Made by a program: the position numbers and the translations under genes | Source: Pseudoalteromonas sp. MMG010 | GTDB lineage: Bacteria; Pseudomonadota; Gammaproteobacteria; Enterobacterales; Alteromonadaceae | Assembly: GCF_018100905.1 (NCBI RefSeq) | Contig: NZ_JAGJEG010000001.1 | Coordinates: 310,001 to 374,000, forward strand | DNA: 64,000 bases | Direction of reading: 5' to 3' | Shown: positions 47,515 through 56,774 of the stretch, piece after piece | Layout: each line of letters begins with the position of its first letter | Numbering within the stretch: the stretch's first letter is position 1 | The notes under the pieces: generated by a model | What the model was told of the DNA's origin: nothing | Database searches by the model: none | Seen by the model: the letters and a program-made list of their open reading frames with translations, nothing else

Positions 47515-49182
47515 CTAAATTTTAAATTGTCCAACTAACCCAGCTAAATTATCGCCTCGCCCAGCTAAATGCTGGCTCACTGACGACGTCGCTTTACTTG
47601 AGTGTGTTAATTCATTCACGATTTGCTGGATCGCTAACACATTTCGGTTAATTTCTTCTGTTGTGCTGCTTTGCTCTGTGGCGGCTGTCGCTATTTGTGT
47701 ACTCATATCATTTATGGTTGTCACCGAGGTTGTCACGGCCCCTAAGCTTTCTGAAATAGCACGTGATGACTCAACTGAACGATTACAACTTTTTTGACTA
47801 GCGTACATAGCATCAACGGCTGCAGTTACTAAGTTATGAAGTTCGTTTAACATTTCACTTATTTCTAGTGTGCTATCTTGTGTACGGCTTGCTAAGCTTC
47901 TTACTTCATCAGCGACCACAGCAAAACCTCTTCCTTGCTCCCCTGCTCTAGCGGCTTCGATTGCTGCATTTAATGCTAATAAATTTGTTTGCTCTGCAAT
48001 ACCACCAATGACACTTAAAACACTATTAATTTTTTTCGACTGCTCGCTTAATGAGTCAACCTGCTCTGTTGCAGTATTTATTTCTGCCATTAAGTTTGAG
48101 ACTTCACTTAAAGAAATATCAACACACTCTTGCGCTTTTACAACTTGTTCAGTTGCTGTGTGAGTTGATGCGGCCACTTGTGTTGTATTTTGTGCAACTT
48201 CATGTGATGTTGCTGACATTTCGGTTACCGCAGTCGCCACCAAATCGGTTTCGAGGTTATGATTAAGCAGTTGTTCTTCAATTAAATTTGTTTGTGACTT
48301 AATATCACTTGATGCTGTTTTTACATCCTCTGTAACCTCGGCAACATTACCAATAATACCATGCAGTTTACTAACAAAAACGTTAAAAGACTCACCAAGC
48401 TGACCAATTTCATCATTAGTATGAACGGTTAAACGCTTAGTTAAATCGCCTTCACCTTTAGCAATATCATCGAGGTTTTGTACCATGCTATGTATAGGTG
48501 TAATCATTTTTTTAGCTGCAATAAATACACATACGATCGTTAAAACGAGCCAAAATAAAGCAATTAAACAAAGTGTCGTTAATTTACTTTGCATATTTTC
48601 TTTCATCGTCATTTCATATTGCATTAACTCTGCATCAATATCATCCATATATGCACCAGTTCCCACCATCCAGTTAGTACTAGGAACCATAGCCGCATAC
48701 CCCATTTTCTCGACTAAACCAGTGGTATTTGGTTTTTGAAAATGGTAATTAAATGCGCCACCACCTTGCTGTGCTTGTTGCAATAGCCCAACTATAATTT
48801 TTTTACCGTTAGGGTCTGTCATCGCAATTTTATTTTGCCCCTCTATTGCATCACCTAACAGAGCATGGAAAATATTGACTCCTTTTGTATCGTAAATAAA
48901 GAAATATCCCCCTTCACCAAATGTGATATTACGTAAAGCATTTTTCACATCTTCCTCACTACCTTGAGATAGTTCTGTTTGTATAATCTTAGACGCTATT
49001 TCAATTTCAGTTTTCAACAACGTTTTTTTATCATAAATAAGCTTTTCTTTAAGTGAAGCGAAACTCTCTTTTTGGGTTTTTGACTCCAAATAATAAGAGC
49101 TGACCATTAAACTTACGAGCAATAACGTAAGCGGTAAAACAGCCAATAATAGAAGTTTATTTTTTAAACTAAAATTGTTCAT
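47515..49182 (-). CDS. Methyl-accepting chemotaxis protein with single Cache sensor domain
   Basis: The 555-aa transmembrane receptor has an N-terminal membrane segment (about 9-29), a periplasmic sCache_2-type sensor (about 35-185, with [14 protein letters not shown] and [14 protein letters not shown]), a second membrane segment (about 203-224), HAMP, and a cytoplasmic signalling hairpin with the invariant [12 protein letters not shown]. Single Cache-2 receptors often detect small organic acids or amines; the ligand here is unknown. AAGGAAAAG precedes the ATG. It is a lone gene with its own terminator. Confidence 0.95.
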   Translation of the reverse strand: MNNFSLKNKLLLLAVLPLTLLLVSLMVSSYYLESKTQKESFASLKEKLIYDKKTLLKTEIEIASKIIQTELSQGSEEDVKNALRNITFGEGGYFFIYDTKGVNIFHALLGDAIEGQNKIAMTDPNGKKIIVGLLQQAQQGGGAFNYHFQKPNTTGLVEKMGYAAMVPSTNWMVGTGAYMDDIDAELMQYEMTMKENMQSKLTTLCLIALFWLVLTIVCVFIAAKKMITPIHSMVQNLDDIAKGEGDLTKRLTVHTNDEIGQLGESFNVFVSKLHGIIGNVAEVTEDVKTASSDIKSQTNLIEEQLLNHNLETDLVATAVTEMSATSHEVAQNTTQVAASTHTATEQVVKAQECVDISLSEVSNLMAEINTATEQVDSLSEQSKKINSVLSVIGGIAEQTNLLALNAAIEAARAGEQGRGFAVVADEVRSLASRTQDSTLEISEMLNELHNLVTAAVDAMYASQKSCNRSVESSRAISESLGAVTTSVTTINDMSTQIATAATEQSSTTEEINRNVLAIQQIVNELTHSSKATSSVSQHLAGRGDNLAGLVGQFKI

Positions 49183-49530
49183 TACTTTTCCTTGTCGGTA
49201 AAATAAGTAATTAGACAGGTATCAATTAAATATAGTATGGGTGAGGTTTAGTGCAAGGCAGGTATATTCTCTCCACGGTATTAACGAATATTATATATGG
49301 GACGTTATAAATTAACTATCGGGAAAAAATATCGTTTTATTACCTAATAAAAGTACAAACCAACAACAAAAATACGTTTTTGCCAATTACATCGTCTCTT
49401 GCGCGCTAAAGCGACTTTGCCCGGTACTAATTAAGATGATTTATTTTGTATTAGGCTATAATTCCCCTTGCTTTGTTTAATAAACACTAAATAATAACGT
49501 AAAACAATTTAATGAGTACTATTAATAAAT
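49183..49530. other. 348-base gap between divergent chemoreceptor and purU genes
   Basis: No gene was found. A perfect TATAAT (49457-49462) lies about 70 bases before purU and may be its -10 box, though the -35 region is poor. Nothing else recognisable was seen. Confidence 0.5.
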
Positions 49531-50361
49531 ATGAACTATATTCTCACAACTCAATGCGCTGACGATACTGGCTTAATAGCTAAAATCACGGGTCTTTGTC
49601 ATCAAAATAACTTAAATATTACGCGAAACAATGAGTTTGTAGATAAAGATGCACAACGCTTTTTTATGCGTACCGAATTAGAGGGTAAACCACACAGTGA
49701 GTTTTTATCACAATTACGTGCTGTATTACCCAAAGGCGCAAAAGTAGCCTTACATGATGGCGCAAAAACTAAAGTTGTTTTATTAGCCACGAAAGAAGCC
49801 CACTGTTTAGGGGGCGTACTCCTAAAGCAGTTCGAGCAGGCCCTTAATATTGAAATATTAGCCGTTATTGCTAATTATCCTGACTTAGAACCACTGGTAA
49901 AAGGCTTTAATGTGCCATTTCATGTTATTTCTCATGAAGGACTGACTCGAAGTGAGCACGATAAGAAAGTAGGCGATTTAATTGCAAGCTATACCCCAGA
50001 CATTATTGGCTTAGCAAAATATATGCGTATTTTAAGCCCTGAATTTGTTGGCCGCTTCGATGGACAAATCATTAATATTCATCACTCTTTTTTACCAGCA
50101 TTTATTGGTGCAAAACCGTATCATCAAGCTTTTGAACGTGGTGTAAAAATTATTGGTGCAACTGCCCACTTTGTTAATAACGAATTAGACGAAGGCCCCA
50201 TTATTTTACAAGATGTTACTGGGGTTACTCACGCAAATACTGCCCAAATGATGGCTAAAATGGGGAAGGATGTTGAAAAAACCGTTTTTTGTAAGGCGCT
50301 ACAATTAGCTTCAGAGCAAAAGCTGTTTATTAATGGTAATAAAACGGTGGTTTTTTCATAA
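49531..50361 (+). CDS. purU: Formyltetrahydrofolate deformylase
   Basis: It hydrolyses 10-formyl-tetrahydrofolate to formate and tetrahydrofolate, balancing one-carbon pools and feeding PurT. The 276-aa protein has an N-terminal ACT domain (about 1-80) and a formyltransferase domain with the catalytic His in HHSFLPAFIGAKPY (about 187-200) and Asp in LDEGPII (about 226-232). It is followed by a terminator. It is linked functionally to thyA through folate, not through gene order. Confidence 0.95.
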   Translation: MNYILTTQCADDTGLIAKITGLCHQNNLNITRNNEFVDKDAQRFFMRTELEGKPHSEFLSQLRAVLPKGAKVALHDGAKTKVVLLATKEAHCLGGVLLKQFEQALNIEILAVIANYPDLEPLVKGFNVPFHVISHEGLTRSEHDKKVGDLIASYTPDIIGLAKYMRILSPEFVGRFDGQIINIHHSFLPAFIGAKPYHQAFERGVKIIGATAHFVNNELDEGPIILQDVTGVTHANTAQMMAKMGKDVEKTVFCKALQLASEQKLFINGNKTVVFS

Positions 50362-50371
50362 TTAAAATGAT

Positions 50372-50415
50372 TTAAGGGCAGCGCTATAATTACTTTCTGC
50401 CCTTAGATTTTATTT
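50372..50415. terminator. Terminator between purU and the secreted-protein gene
   Basis: TAAGGGCAG (50373-50381) pairs with CTGCCCTTA (50397-50405), with T-rich sequence after it on the plus strand (GATTTTATTTT). The loop is 15 bases. It mainly serves purU and perhaps the converging gene. Confidence 0.7.
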
Positions 50416-50418
50416 TAT

Positions 50419-51990
50419 CTAACACGCTGTCCAGGTATTGTTAGCATAACAAACGTAGTGATTATTATGCAGTACTGCTTTATGGCCTTTAAAACCTGTC
50501 ACCGTTACTCCATCATAAGTTAAAGTGGCCCAAGCGATTTCATCTCGATTCATATCCCAACGACTTTCGGAATCTCCGGCATAAGTAAAGCCATCGTTTG
50601 GTAATGTCTTTTGTGCAATTAACCGATTAGCAATATAAAAGCGAATCGTTGTGCCTTGAGGTGCCCCAGGGAAGAAACCTTTTATTCCAGCAATGCTCTG
50701 ACAATCGTAAGGGTTTTGTCCTTCACACCCAATCGATCCATTCCAATTAACAACCCCTCCTTCTGCGGCTTTTGTTAACTTAGTGGCGTTATCTTCATCG
50801 TTTTCTAAAATACTCCCTAACTGGCTGTCTTCGCCTGTCGCGTTTTCAATGCCCTTTGCATGTAAGGTGAGCGTTTTATCTTCTTCATACTCTGTATTAT
50901 CTATTGTCGGGATCGATATCACTGCATTATTATCACCGGCCTCAATAGTGACTTGTTGAGCTTCGAAATCATAATCAGATTCATCAGCAGTGCCGTTATC
51001 AACAGCTAATAATATCGTGCTTGGTAAAGATGATACCGTTGATAAATTGACCTGATAACTCAGTGTTCCGCCCTCTTCTACACTGCCTTGGATTGCCGAC
51101 AAAGTAATTGTAGGCGTATCTTCTACACTACATAACGGCACCTCATAGCACCCTGTACTTTCGCGTGTATAAGCTAAATCATCAATACGCGCTGGTAATT
51201 CAGCAACCAAACAACTTTTACCCGAGTATTCGTTTACTTTATAAAGCGTCGATGAGTTACTATTGCCATAATCAGACAGTTTAGTTCTGCTAAGCAACAA
51301 GTTACCTTGTTTATCTAACGCAGCCCCCGTCACTGGCGTTAAACCATGATCAGAGAGCTTCGTCGCCGATAAATTAGCAAGATTAATATTATAAATACTG
51401 GTTGAACTTACAAAAAGTAGCTGACTATCTTTAAAGACTAAATCACCCCGCCACAAACCAATATTTCCTAAACCAGATATCTCACCAACGTCTTCACTTT
51501 CCCCTGTACTAGGGTCAATCGAATAAATTTTGTTATAAGCCGAACCAATCAAACGTTGATTTTCGTTATCGAACACTAAACGGTGCACCAATTTAGTGTA
51601 ACCAACAACGGTGTGTTCATTTGTTGCTAAATCAACATAGGCTAGTCGAGTGTAATATAAGTTACTTGCTGCAAGAGGTAATGAGGCTTGTTCGGTTGTA
51701 TTTAGATCAAGGTGATCCGTTTCGACCTGATATTTATAAGCTCTAGGAGCCGATACATAATATAAACGATTTGTTTTTTCATCGTAAGCTAATGCTGCCG
51801 AACTAAATTCAGCTTTTGAGTCGGCCACTACATATTGTGAAAACTCATCTATTTTAAGAATGAGTCCTGTCTCCCCTCGCCCTGCATTAATACCATATAA
51901 CTGCCCATGGCATTGTTGCGCTGCAACTTGTTGTGAATTGCAAAATAAGGTCGCTGATAATATAGATAGATATAACGTTGCTTTTTTCAT
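50419..51990 (-). CDS. Secreted protein with beta-propeller-like and Calx-beta domains
   Basis: The 523-aa protein has a signal peptide (LYLSILSATLFCNSQQVAA, cleavage near AAQ). The first half (about 25-270) has repeated segments such as YGINAGRGETGLILKIDE, LVFDNENQRLIGSA and ALDKQGNLLLSR, typical of a beta-propeller fold with DUF-type repeats. A Calx-beta motif follows (about 295-385, SVEEGGTLSYQVNLS, ADESDYDFE, VTIEAGDN). The last 110 residues end in a Cys-containing segment (YVCYANNTWTAC). Calx-beta domains bind calcium and are common in surface adhesins. GAGG precedes the ATG. The specific role is unknown; export to the periplasm or surface is likely. Confidence 0.75.
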   Translation of the reverse strand: MKKATLYLSILSATLFCNSQQVAAQQCHGQLYGINAGRGETGLILKIDEFSQYVVADSKAEFSSAALAYDEKTNRLYYVSAPRAYKYQVETDHLDLNTTEQASLPLAASNLYYTRLAYVDLATNEHTVVGYTKLVHRLVFDNENQRLIGSAYNKIYSIDPSTGESEDVGEISGLGNIGLWRGDLVFKDSQLLFVSSTSIYNINLANLSATKLSDHGLTPVTGAALDKQGNLLLSRTKLSDYGNSNSSTLYKVNEYSGKSCLVAELPARIDDLAYTRESTGCYEVPLCSVEDTPTITLSAIQGSVEEGGTLSYQVNLSTVSSLPSTILLAVDNGTADESDYDFEAQQVTIEAGDNNAVISIPTIDNTEYEEDKTLTLHAKGIENATGEDSQLGSILENDEDNATKLTKAAEGGVVNWNGSIGCEGQNPYDCQSIAGIKGFFPGAPQGTTIRFYIANRLIAQKTLPNDGFTYAGDSESRWDMNRDEIAWATLTYDGVTVTGFKGHKAVLHNNHYVCYANNTWTAC

Positions 51991-52356
51991 TAATTACCTC
52001 ATTTAGCCTTATTTAATAAGCTTCCTTGCGAAGTTATCTTAAATAAAGCGCTTTCCATTAGAGACACAGTTTAAAAATTAAACGGTGATATAAATTCCAT
52101 TGCTTTATAATAAACAACCTTAATGAACCAAACAATTGTAAATTGATACATATTTTAAACATAAATATAATGATAAAGAACCGCTTTTTAGCTTTATCTT
52201 TGCACATTGCTCTTCTTTAAGTATTTCAAGAGTAGGAAAAGGGAAAGTAATATTAAATTTGAATAACCGTACTTAAGTTTTCTAAGATTGTGTCGCTGAG
52301 GAAGGTAATGAGGTGAAATCACAAAACGTTAATGTAGTTTGTGATTTCTTAGTTAG
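51991..52356. other. 366-base AT-rich gap downstream of the response regulator gene
   Basis: No gene was found. Just past the regulator stop there is an 11-base-pair inverted repeat, GAAATCACAAA (52315-52325) with TTTGTGATTTC (52338-52348). It lacks a T-run on the minus strand, so it is at best a weak terminator or an RNA-stabilising hairpin. The region next to 51990 should hold the promoter of the secreted-protein gene. Confidence 0.5.
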
Positions 52357-53007
52357 TTAAGGTTGCTCAATAGGTTCTAATTGTAGTTTTGCGGCAATCA
52401 ACACGGCTTGAGTTCGGTTATATACGCCTAGTTTTCTAAATATAGCCGTAATGTGTGCTTTAACAGTTGCTTCTGAAATATTCAGTTCATACGCAATTTG
52501 TTTATTAAGTAAGCCTTCATGCAAATATTGTAAAACACGATATTGCTGTGGTGTTAAAGAAGCAACTTGCACCGCGATTTCTTTATCTTCACCTTCTATT
52601 GCCGCTACTTTATTTTTTAATTCACTAGGTAACCAACTATCACCTTCTAATATATGGTTAATAGCACTGGCTATATCATCTGATGATGAAGATTTAGGGA
52701 TAAACCCCATAGCACCATAGCCCATTACTTTTGATACAATTGTTAGGTCTTCATTTCCAGATACCACTGCAATAGGTAAACTTGGATATTGTTCACGAAT
52801 GCGAATTAACCCATATAAATCACCACTGCCTGGCATATGTAAATCAAGCAGTAAGATATCAAGCTCTTCTTCGGCATTTAACACTTGTAAGGTTGTTTCA
52901 AAGTCTGCTGATTCAAAAATTTCCAAACTATCAAACTTTGAAGCTAAAGCTCCTTTGAGTGCCTCACGAAATAACGGATGATCATCCGCTATTAAAAACT
53001 GGCTCAT
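52357..53007 (-). CDS. LuxR/NarL-type response regulator next to acs, CrbR-like
   Basis: The 216-aa regulator has an N-terminal receiver domain with acidic pocket ADDH (8-10) and phospho-acceptor Asp 55 in LLLDLHMPG, the Lys in FIPKSSS, and a C-terminal LuxR helix-turn-helix (about 150-210, SLTPQQYRVLQYL, NKQIAYELNISEATVKAHI). AGGAG precedes the ATG. It lies downstream of acs on the same strand with a terminator between. In vibrios the response regulator CrbR with kinase CrbS activates acs (the acetate switch), and similar regulators occur beside acs in related bacteria. The CrbR identity is inferred from family and position, and no kinase is in the window. Confidence 0.8.
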   Translation of the reverse strand: MSQFLIADDHPLFREALKGALASKFDSLEIFESADFETTLQVLNAEEELDILLLDLHMPGSGDLYGLIRIREQYPSLPIAVVSGNEDLTIVSKVMGYGAMGFIPKSSSSDDIASAINHILEGDSWLPSELKNKVAAIEGEDKEIAVQVASLTPQQYRVLQYLHEGLLNKQIAYELNISEATVKAHITAIFRKLGVYNRTQAVLIAAKLQLEPIEQP

Positions 53008-53020
53008 GCTTTACTCCTAA

Positions 53021-53055
53021 TAAAATCGGCTGTTACTTTAATAAGTAACAGCCGA
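53021..53055 (-). terminator. Terminator between acs and the response regulator gene
   Basis: TCGGCTGTTACTT (53026-53038) and AAGTAACAGCCGA (53043-53055) form a 13-base-pair stem with a four-base loop. On the minus strand it is followed by TTTTATTA, which ends just before the regulator's AGGAG site. It should end most acs transcripts and may allow some read-through. Confidence 0.75.
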
Positions 53056-53101
53056 TATACTACGTTTAGAATCAACTTGTGATCAAGTTTTTAACCTGTA
53101 A

Positions 53102-55042
53102 TTATCGATTTAATCTGTTTTCTATTAACTCTTCGACAACACTTGGGTCGGCTAGCGTGGATGTATCACCTAACTGTTGGTGCTCATTTGCTGCGATTTT
53201 TCTTAATATACGACGCATTATTTTGCCAGAGCGTGTTTTAGGTAAGCCTACAGACCATTGGATCATATCGGGGGAGGCTATCGGGCTTAATTCTTTTCGT
53301 ACCCAATTACGTACATCTTTAGTCAGTTCTTCACTTACTACAACACCTTCATTTGGCGTAAGATAAACATAAATACCTTGTCCTTTTATATCGTGCGCAA
53401 AACCAACAACCGCTGCTTCAGCAACAGCTTCATGTGCCACTAATGCACTTTCAATTTCGGCAGTACCTAAACGATGCCCTGAAACATTAAGCACATCATC
53501 AACGCGACCTGTGATCCAATAGTACCCGTCTTCATCACGGCGACAACCATCTCCGGTAAAATATACACCCGGATAAGCAGAGAAATACGTTTGTTCAAAA
53601 CGCTCGTGATCACCGTATACCGTGCGAGCTTGTGATGGCCAGCTATCTAAAATAACCAAATTACCATCAACCGCCCCTTCTAGTGTATTCCCTTGTGCAT
53701 CATACAGTGCTGGAGAAATACCAAAGAAAGGATGCGTAGCAGAACCAGGCTTAGTTTCTGTAGCCCCAGGTAATGGCGTGATCATAATACCACCCGTTTC
53801 TGTTTGCCACCAAGTATCAACAATTGGACAATTTGATTTACCAATGCTTTCGTAATACCAAGTCCACGCTTCAGGATTAATTGGCTCCCCAACTGATCCT
53901 AATATTCGTAAACTATTTCGATGAGAAGTTGCGGTTGGTTCATCGCCCTTAGCCATCAGTGCTCTAATTGCAGTCGGTGCGGTGTATAATATAGTCACAT
54001 TATGTTTATCAATCACTTCACCCATACGTCCTGCAGTTGGGTAAGTAGGTACGCCTTCAAAAACAACCTGCGTACAACCATTAACTAATGGTCCGTAGGC
54101 AATATAACTATGGCCTGTGATCCACCCTACATCGGCACTACACCAATATATATCATCTTCTTTTAAATCAAATACATATTCATGTGTCATAGACGCATAA
54201 ACGAGATAACCCCCGGTAGTATGTACAACACCTTTAGGTTGTCCTGTTGAACCTGATGTATATAAAATAAACAAAGGATCTTCTGCATTCATTGGCTCTG
54301 GTTCGCATTGAGCAGGTAAATTAACCACTAAGTCATGCCACCAAATATCATGCGAATGCCAATCGATTTCACCGCCAGTTAACTGATGTACAACTACATG
54401 TTCAACCGTCGTTACTGAGTCTTGTAATACAGCTTCATCTACATTCGCTTTAAGAGGCACGCAATTGCCCGCTCTTCGTCCTTCATCCGATGTTATGACT
54501 ACTTTTGCACCAGAATCTTTAATCCTATCTGCGATTGCTGACGGCGAAAAGCCACCAAAAACCACCGAATGTATAGCACCAATACGTGCACATGCCTGCA
54601 TGGCATAAATAGCTTGTGGTGTCATTGGCATATAAATCGCCACTCGGTCACCTTTTTGTACACCTAGCTTTTTAAGCCCATTGGCAAATTTAGCTACTTC
54701 ATCATGTAATTGTTGATAGGTAATATTTTCACTTTGTGATGGGTCATCACCTTCCCATATTAATGCCGTTTTATTCGCTTTTGTTTTTAAGTGGCGATCT
54801 ATACAGTTGTATGATGCATTTAAAAAACCATCTTCATACCATTTAATGCTTATATGGCCTTTATCAAACGATGTGTTTTTTACTTTTGTATAAGGTGTTG
54901 ACCAATCAAGGCGTTGTCCATGCTCACGCCAAAAGCTTTCTGGATCTTCGATAGAGTGTTTATAAAGCGTTTTATATTTAGTGCTATCAATAAGTGCTGC
55001 ATCTTTTACACTAGCAGGTATTGGGTAGATACTTTTTGACAT
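53102..55042 (-). CDS. acs: Acetyl-coenzyme A synthetase
   Basis: It makes acetyl-CoA from acetate, ATP and CoA through an acetyl-AMP intermediate, so scavenging acetate. The 646-aa protein is of normal length with the AMP-binding motif [12 protein letters not shown] (about 262-273), WWQTETGG (about 411-418), the hinge region after [13 protein letters not shown] and the acetylation-controlled Lys in [11 protein letters not shown] near the end. GGAG precedes the ATG. The neighbouring response regulator probably controls it. Confidence 0.97.
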   Translation of the reverse strand: MSKSIYPIPASVKDAALIDSTKYKTLYKHSIEDPESFWREHGQRLDWSTPYTKVKNTSFDKGHISIKWYEDGFLNASYNCIDRHLKTKANKTALIWEGDDPSQSENITYQQLHDEVAKFANGLKKLGVQKGDRVAIYMPMTPQAIYAMQACARIGAIHSVVFGGFSPSAIADRIKDSGAKVVITSDEGRRAGNCVPLKANVDEAVLQDSVTTVEHVVVHQLTGGEIDWHSHDIWWHDLVVNLPAQCEPEPMNAEDPLFILYTSGSTGQPKGVVHTTGGYLVYASMTHEYVFDLKEDDIYWCSADVGWITGHSYIAYGPLVNGCTQVVFEGVPTYPTAGRMGEVIDKHNVTILYTAPTAIRALMAKGDEPTATSHRNSLRILGSVGEPINPEAWTWYYESIGKSNCPIVDTWWQTETGGIMITPLPGATETKPGSATHPFFGISPALYDAQGNTLEGAVDGNLVILDSWPSQARTVYGDHERFEQTYFSAYPGVYFTGDGCRRDEDGYYWITGRVDDVLNVSGHRLGTAEIESALVAHEAVAEAAVVGFAHDIKGQGIYVYLTPNEGVVVSEELTKDVRNWVRKELSPIASPDMIQWSVGLPKTRSGKIMRRILRKIAANEHQQLGDTSTLADPSVVEELIENRLNR

Positions 55043-55343
55043 CTTTAGTCTCCATTAAAATTACTGGCTTTTAGCTTATGACTAAGCATTACTCAGCGCA
55101 GGTTGTTTAAGTATTAGACCTTAGTTGTAAACTATAATTTTTTTTCCATTTATAGTTTATAATTCATTTAAGATTAAGTTAATAAACGTTATTTGCCGTG
55201 AAGTATAAGTTTAAATCTTTGACCATGACGGTTTAAACATAACAATAATTGTATTTTTATGGCCCATAGCAATACCATACTTAATATGCACTTTTTAGTA
55301 GAAATAAATAATCACAATAAGTAGCACGATAAAGGACACAACA
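55043..55343. promoter_or_regulatory. 301-base gap between divergent acs and porin genes, with inverted repeat
   Basis: No gene was found. TAAACTATAA (55128-55137) and TTATAGTTTA (55150-55159) are perfect 10-base inverted arms separated by 12 bases, located about 85 bases before acs. The spacing and symmetry suit a dimeric regulator, perhaps the LuxR-type regulator encoded beyond acs, but the binding protein is unknown. Confidence 0.5.
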
Positions 55344-56498
55344 ATGAAAATTACCCCATTACATACACTTTCAGCCGTATTTGTTGCACTTTCGAGTTCA
55401 AGTTATGCAGCAAGCATTGGCGATACCGAATTTAACTACGGTGGTTATATAAAACTAGACAGTATGTGGAGCGATTACTCTGCAGGCGCACCCGCTGGAA
55501 GCAGTGTAAGCCGTGACTTTTATGTACCAAGTACAACAACTGTCGGGGATGATAATGACTCCGATACTGTATTTGATATGCACGCTCGCCAATCACGCTT
55601 TAATTTTGGCACAGCTACGGCATTAGATAACGGTAAACAAATTAAAACAAAAATCGAAATAGATTTTTTAGCCTCTGCAGCCGGGGGGAATGAACGAGTT
55701 TCAAATTCTTATGCGCCACGAGTTCGCCATGCATTTGTAACCTATGATGGTTGGCTATTTGGCCAAACTTGGTCTAACTTCCAAAATGTTGCCGCACTGC
55801 CTGAAACACTTGATTTTGTAGGCCCAGCCGAGGGGACTGTGTTTGTTCGCCAATCACAAATAAAATACACCACCGGGGCGTGGTCATTTTCATTAGAAAA
55901 CCCTGAAAGTACAATAACCACAACAGGTGGAGTACGCGTTGCCACAGATGATGCATCATTACCTGATTTTACTGCTCGTTATACACATAAGGCAGACTGG
56001 GGGCATGTTGTTGTCGCTGCACTTGCTCGTCAATTAACCTATAAAGTAGGTGATGTTGACGCCAATGAAAGCTCATTTGGTGTAAGTGCTTCAGGCTCTG
56101 TAAATTTAGGAGAAGACAACCTTAAATTTATGCTAACACAAGGTAAAGGTTTAGGTCGTTATGTTGGCTTAAATGTTGCCCATGGTGCGGTATTAAACAA
56201 TGACGAGCTCGATGCTATCGATTCAACTTCAGGGTTTGTGGCATACCAACATAAATGGAATCGCCAATGGCGTTCAACCGCATTATATTCATTTTTCTCA
56301 GCTGATAATAATACTGATTTACTCGCTGTAAGTGGTGATCCAACCGAATCAAGCCAAAGCTACAGTGCAAATATTTTATATTCACCTGTTAAGCGCTTAA
56401 CGTTTGGTGCCGAAATAAAACATGCCACACTTGAACTTGAAAGTGGTAATGATGGCGATATGACTCGTTTACAGTTTTCAGCAAAATACGCATTTTAA
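55344..56498 (+). CDS. DcaP-like outer-membrane porin
   Basis: The 384-aa protein has a signal peptide (HTLSAVFVALSSSSYA) and an outer-membrane beta barrel with the terminal YAF signature. Features match the DcaP family of trimeric porins: FNYGGYIKLDSMWSDY near the N-terminus, MHARQSRFNFGT, the strand segment KTKIEIDF, and WLFGQTWSNFQ. DcaP proteins in Acinetobacter take up dicarboxylates and other negatively charged solutes; the substrate here is unknown. It is divergent from acs and might share control by carbon source. It ends in a terminator. Confidence 0.85.
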   Translation: MKITPLHTLSAVFVALSSSSYAASIGDTEFNYGGYIKLDSMWSDYSAGAPAGSSVSRDFYVPSTTTVGDDNDSDTVFDMHARQSRFNFGTATALDNGKQIKTKIEIDFLASAAGGNERVSNSYAPRVRHAFVTYDGWLFGQTWSNFQNVAALPETLDFVGPAEGTVFVRQSQIKYTTGAWSFSLENPESTITTTGGVRVATDDASLPDFTARYTHKADWGHVVVAALARQLTYKVGDVDANESSFGVSASGSVNLGEDNLKFMLTQGKGLGRYVGLNVAHGAVLNNDELDAIDSTSGFVAYQHKWNRQWRSTALYSFFSADNNTDLLAVSGDPTESSQSYSANILYSPVKRLTFGAEIKHATLELESGNDGDMTRLQFSAKYAF

Positions 56499-56551
56499 TC
56501 TTTTTGATTATCGCTATATTTAGCTAAAACAATTATCTAGAACTGCATTAT

Positions 56552-56577
56552 AAAAAACGGCGAAAGCCGTTTTTTTA
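56552..56577 (+). terminator. Terminator after the DcaP-like porin gene
   Basis: AACGGC, GAAA, GCCGTT (56556-56571), extended by the flanking A-run and T-run, is a compact stem with a stable GAAA tetraloop followed by T7. It lies about 55 bases past the porin stop. Confidence 0.88.
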
Positions 56578-56707
56578 TGCCCTACAATATACCCAGCTTT
56601 GTAAATACCTAATAAGCTGTAAAGCATTTAAAACCTTATCAAGTGCACACTTTTTAATTTTCTGATCTCAGTTGTAACGAAACGTCTACAAATCAATTAT
56701 CACGATT

Positions 56708-56726
56708 GCAAATCAATCTCATTTGT
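56708..56726. promoter_or_regulatory. Possible Fur box upstream of the siderophore receptor gene
   Basis: GCAAATCAATCTCATTTGT has CAAAT/ATTTG symmetry and matches the 19-base Fur consensus at about 10 positions, which is modest. Its place about 50 bases before the start of a TonB siderophore receptor gene supports iron control, but the match alone would not. Confidence 0.4.
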
Positions 56727-56774
56727 ATTAGATTATGCGAAATTATTATTACATTGAATTACTCAGGAAATATT

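Noticed and set aside
52315..52348. Inverted repeat after the response regulator as a standard terminator
   Set aside because: The stem is perfect but there is no T-run on the minus strand and the loop is 12 bases. It is noted only as a hairpin.
56706..56774. Upstream ATG for the siderophore receptor
   Set aside because: It lies in the control region and overlaps the possible Fur box. The signal peptide and a good binding site fit 56775.
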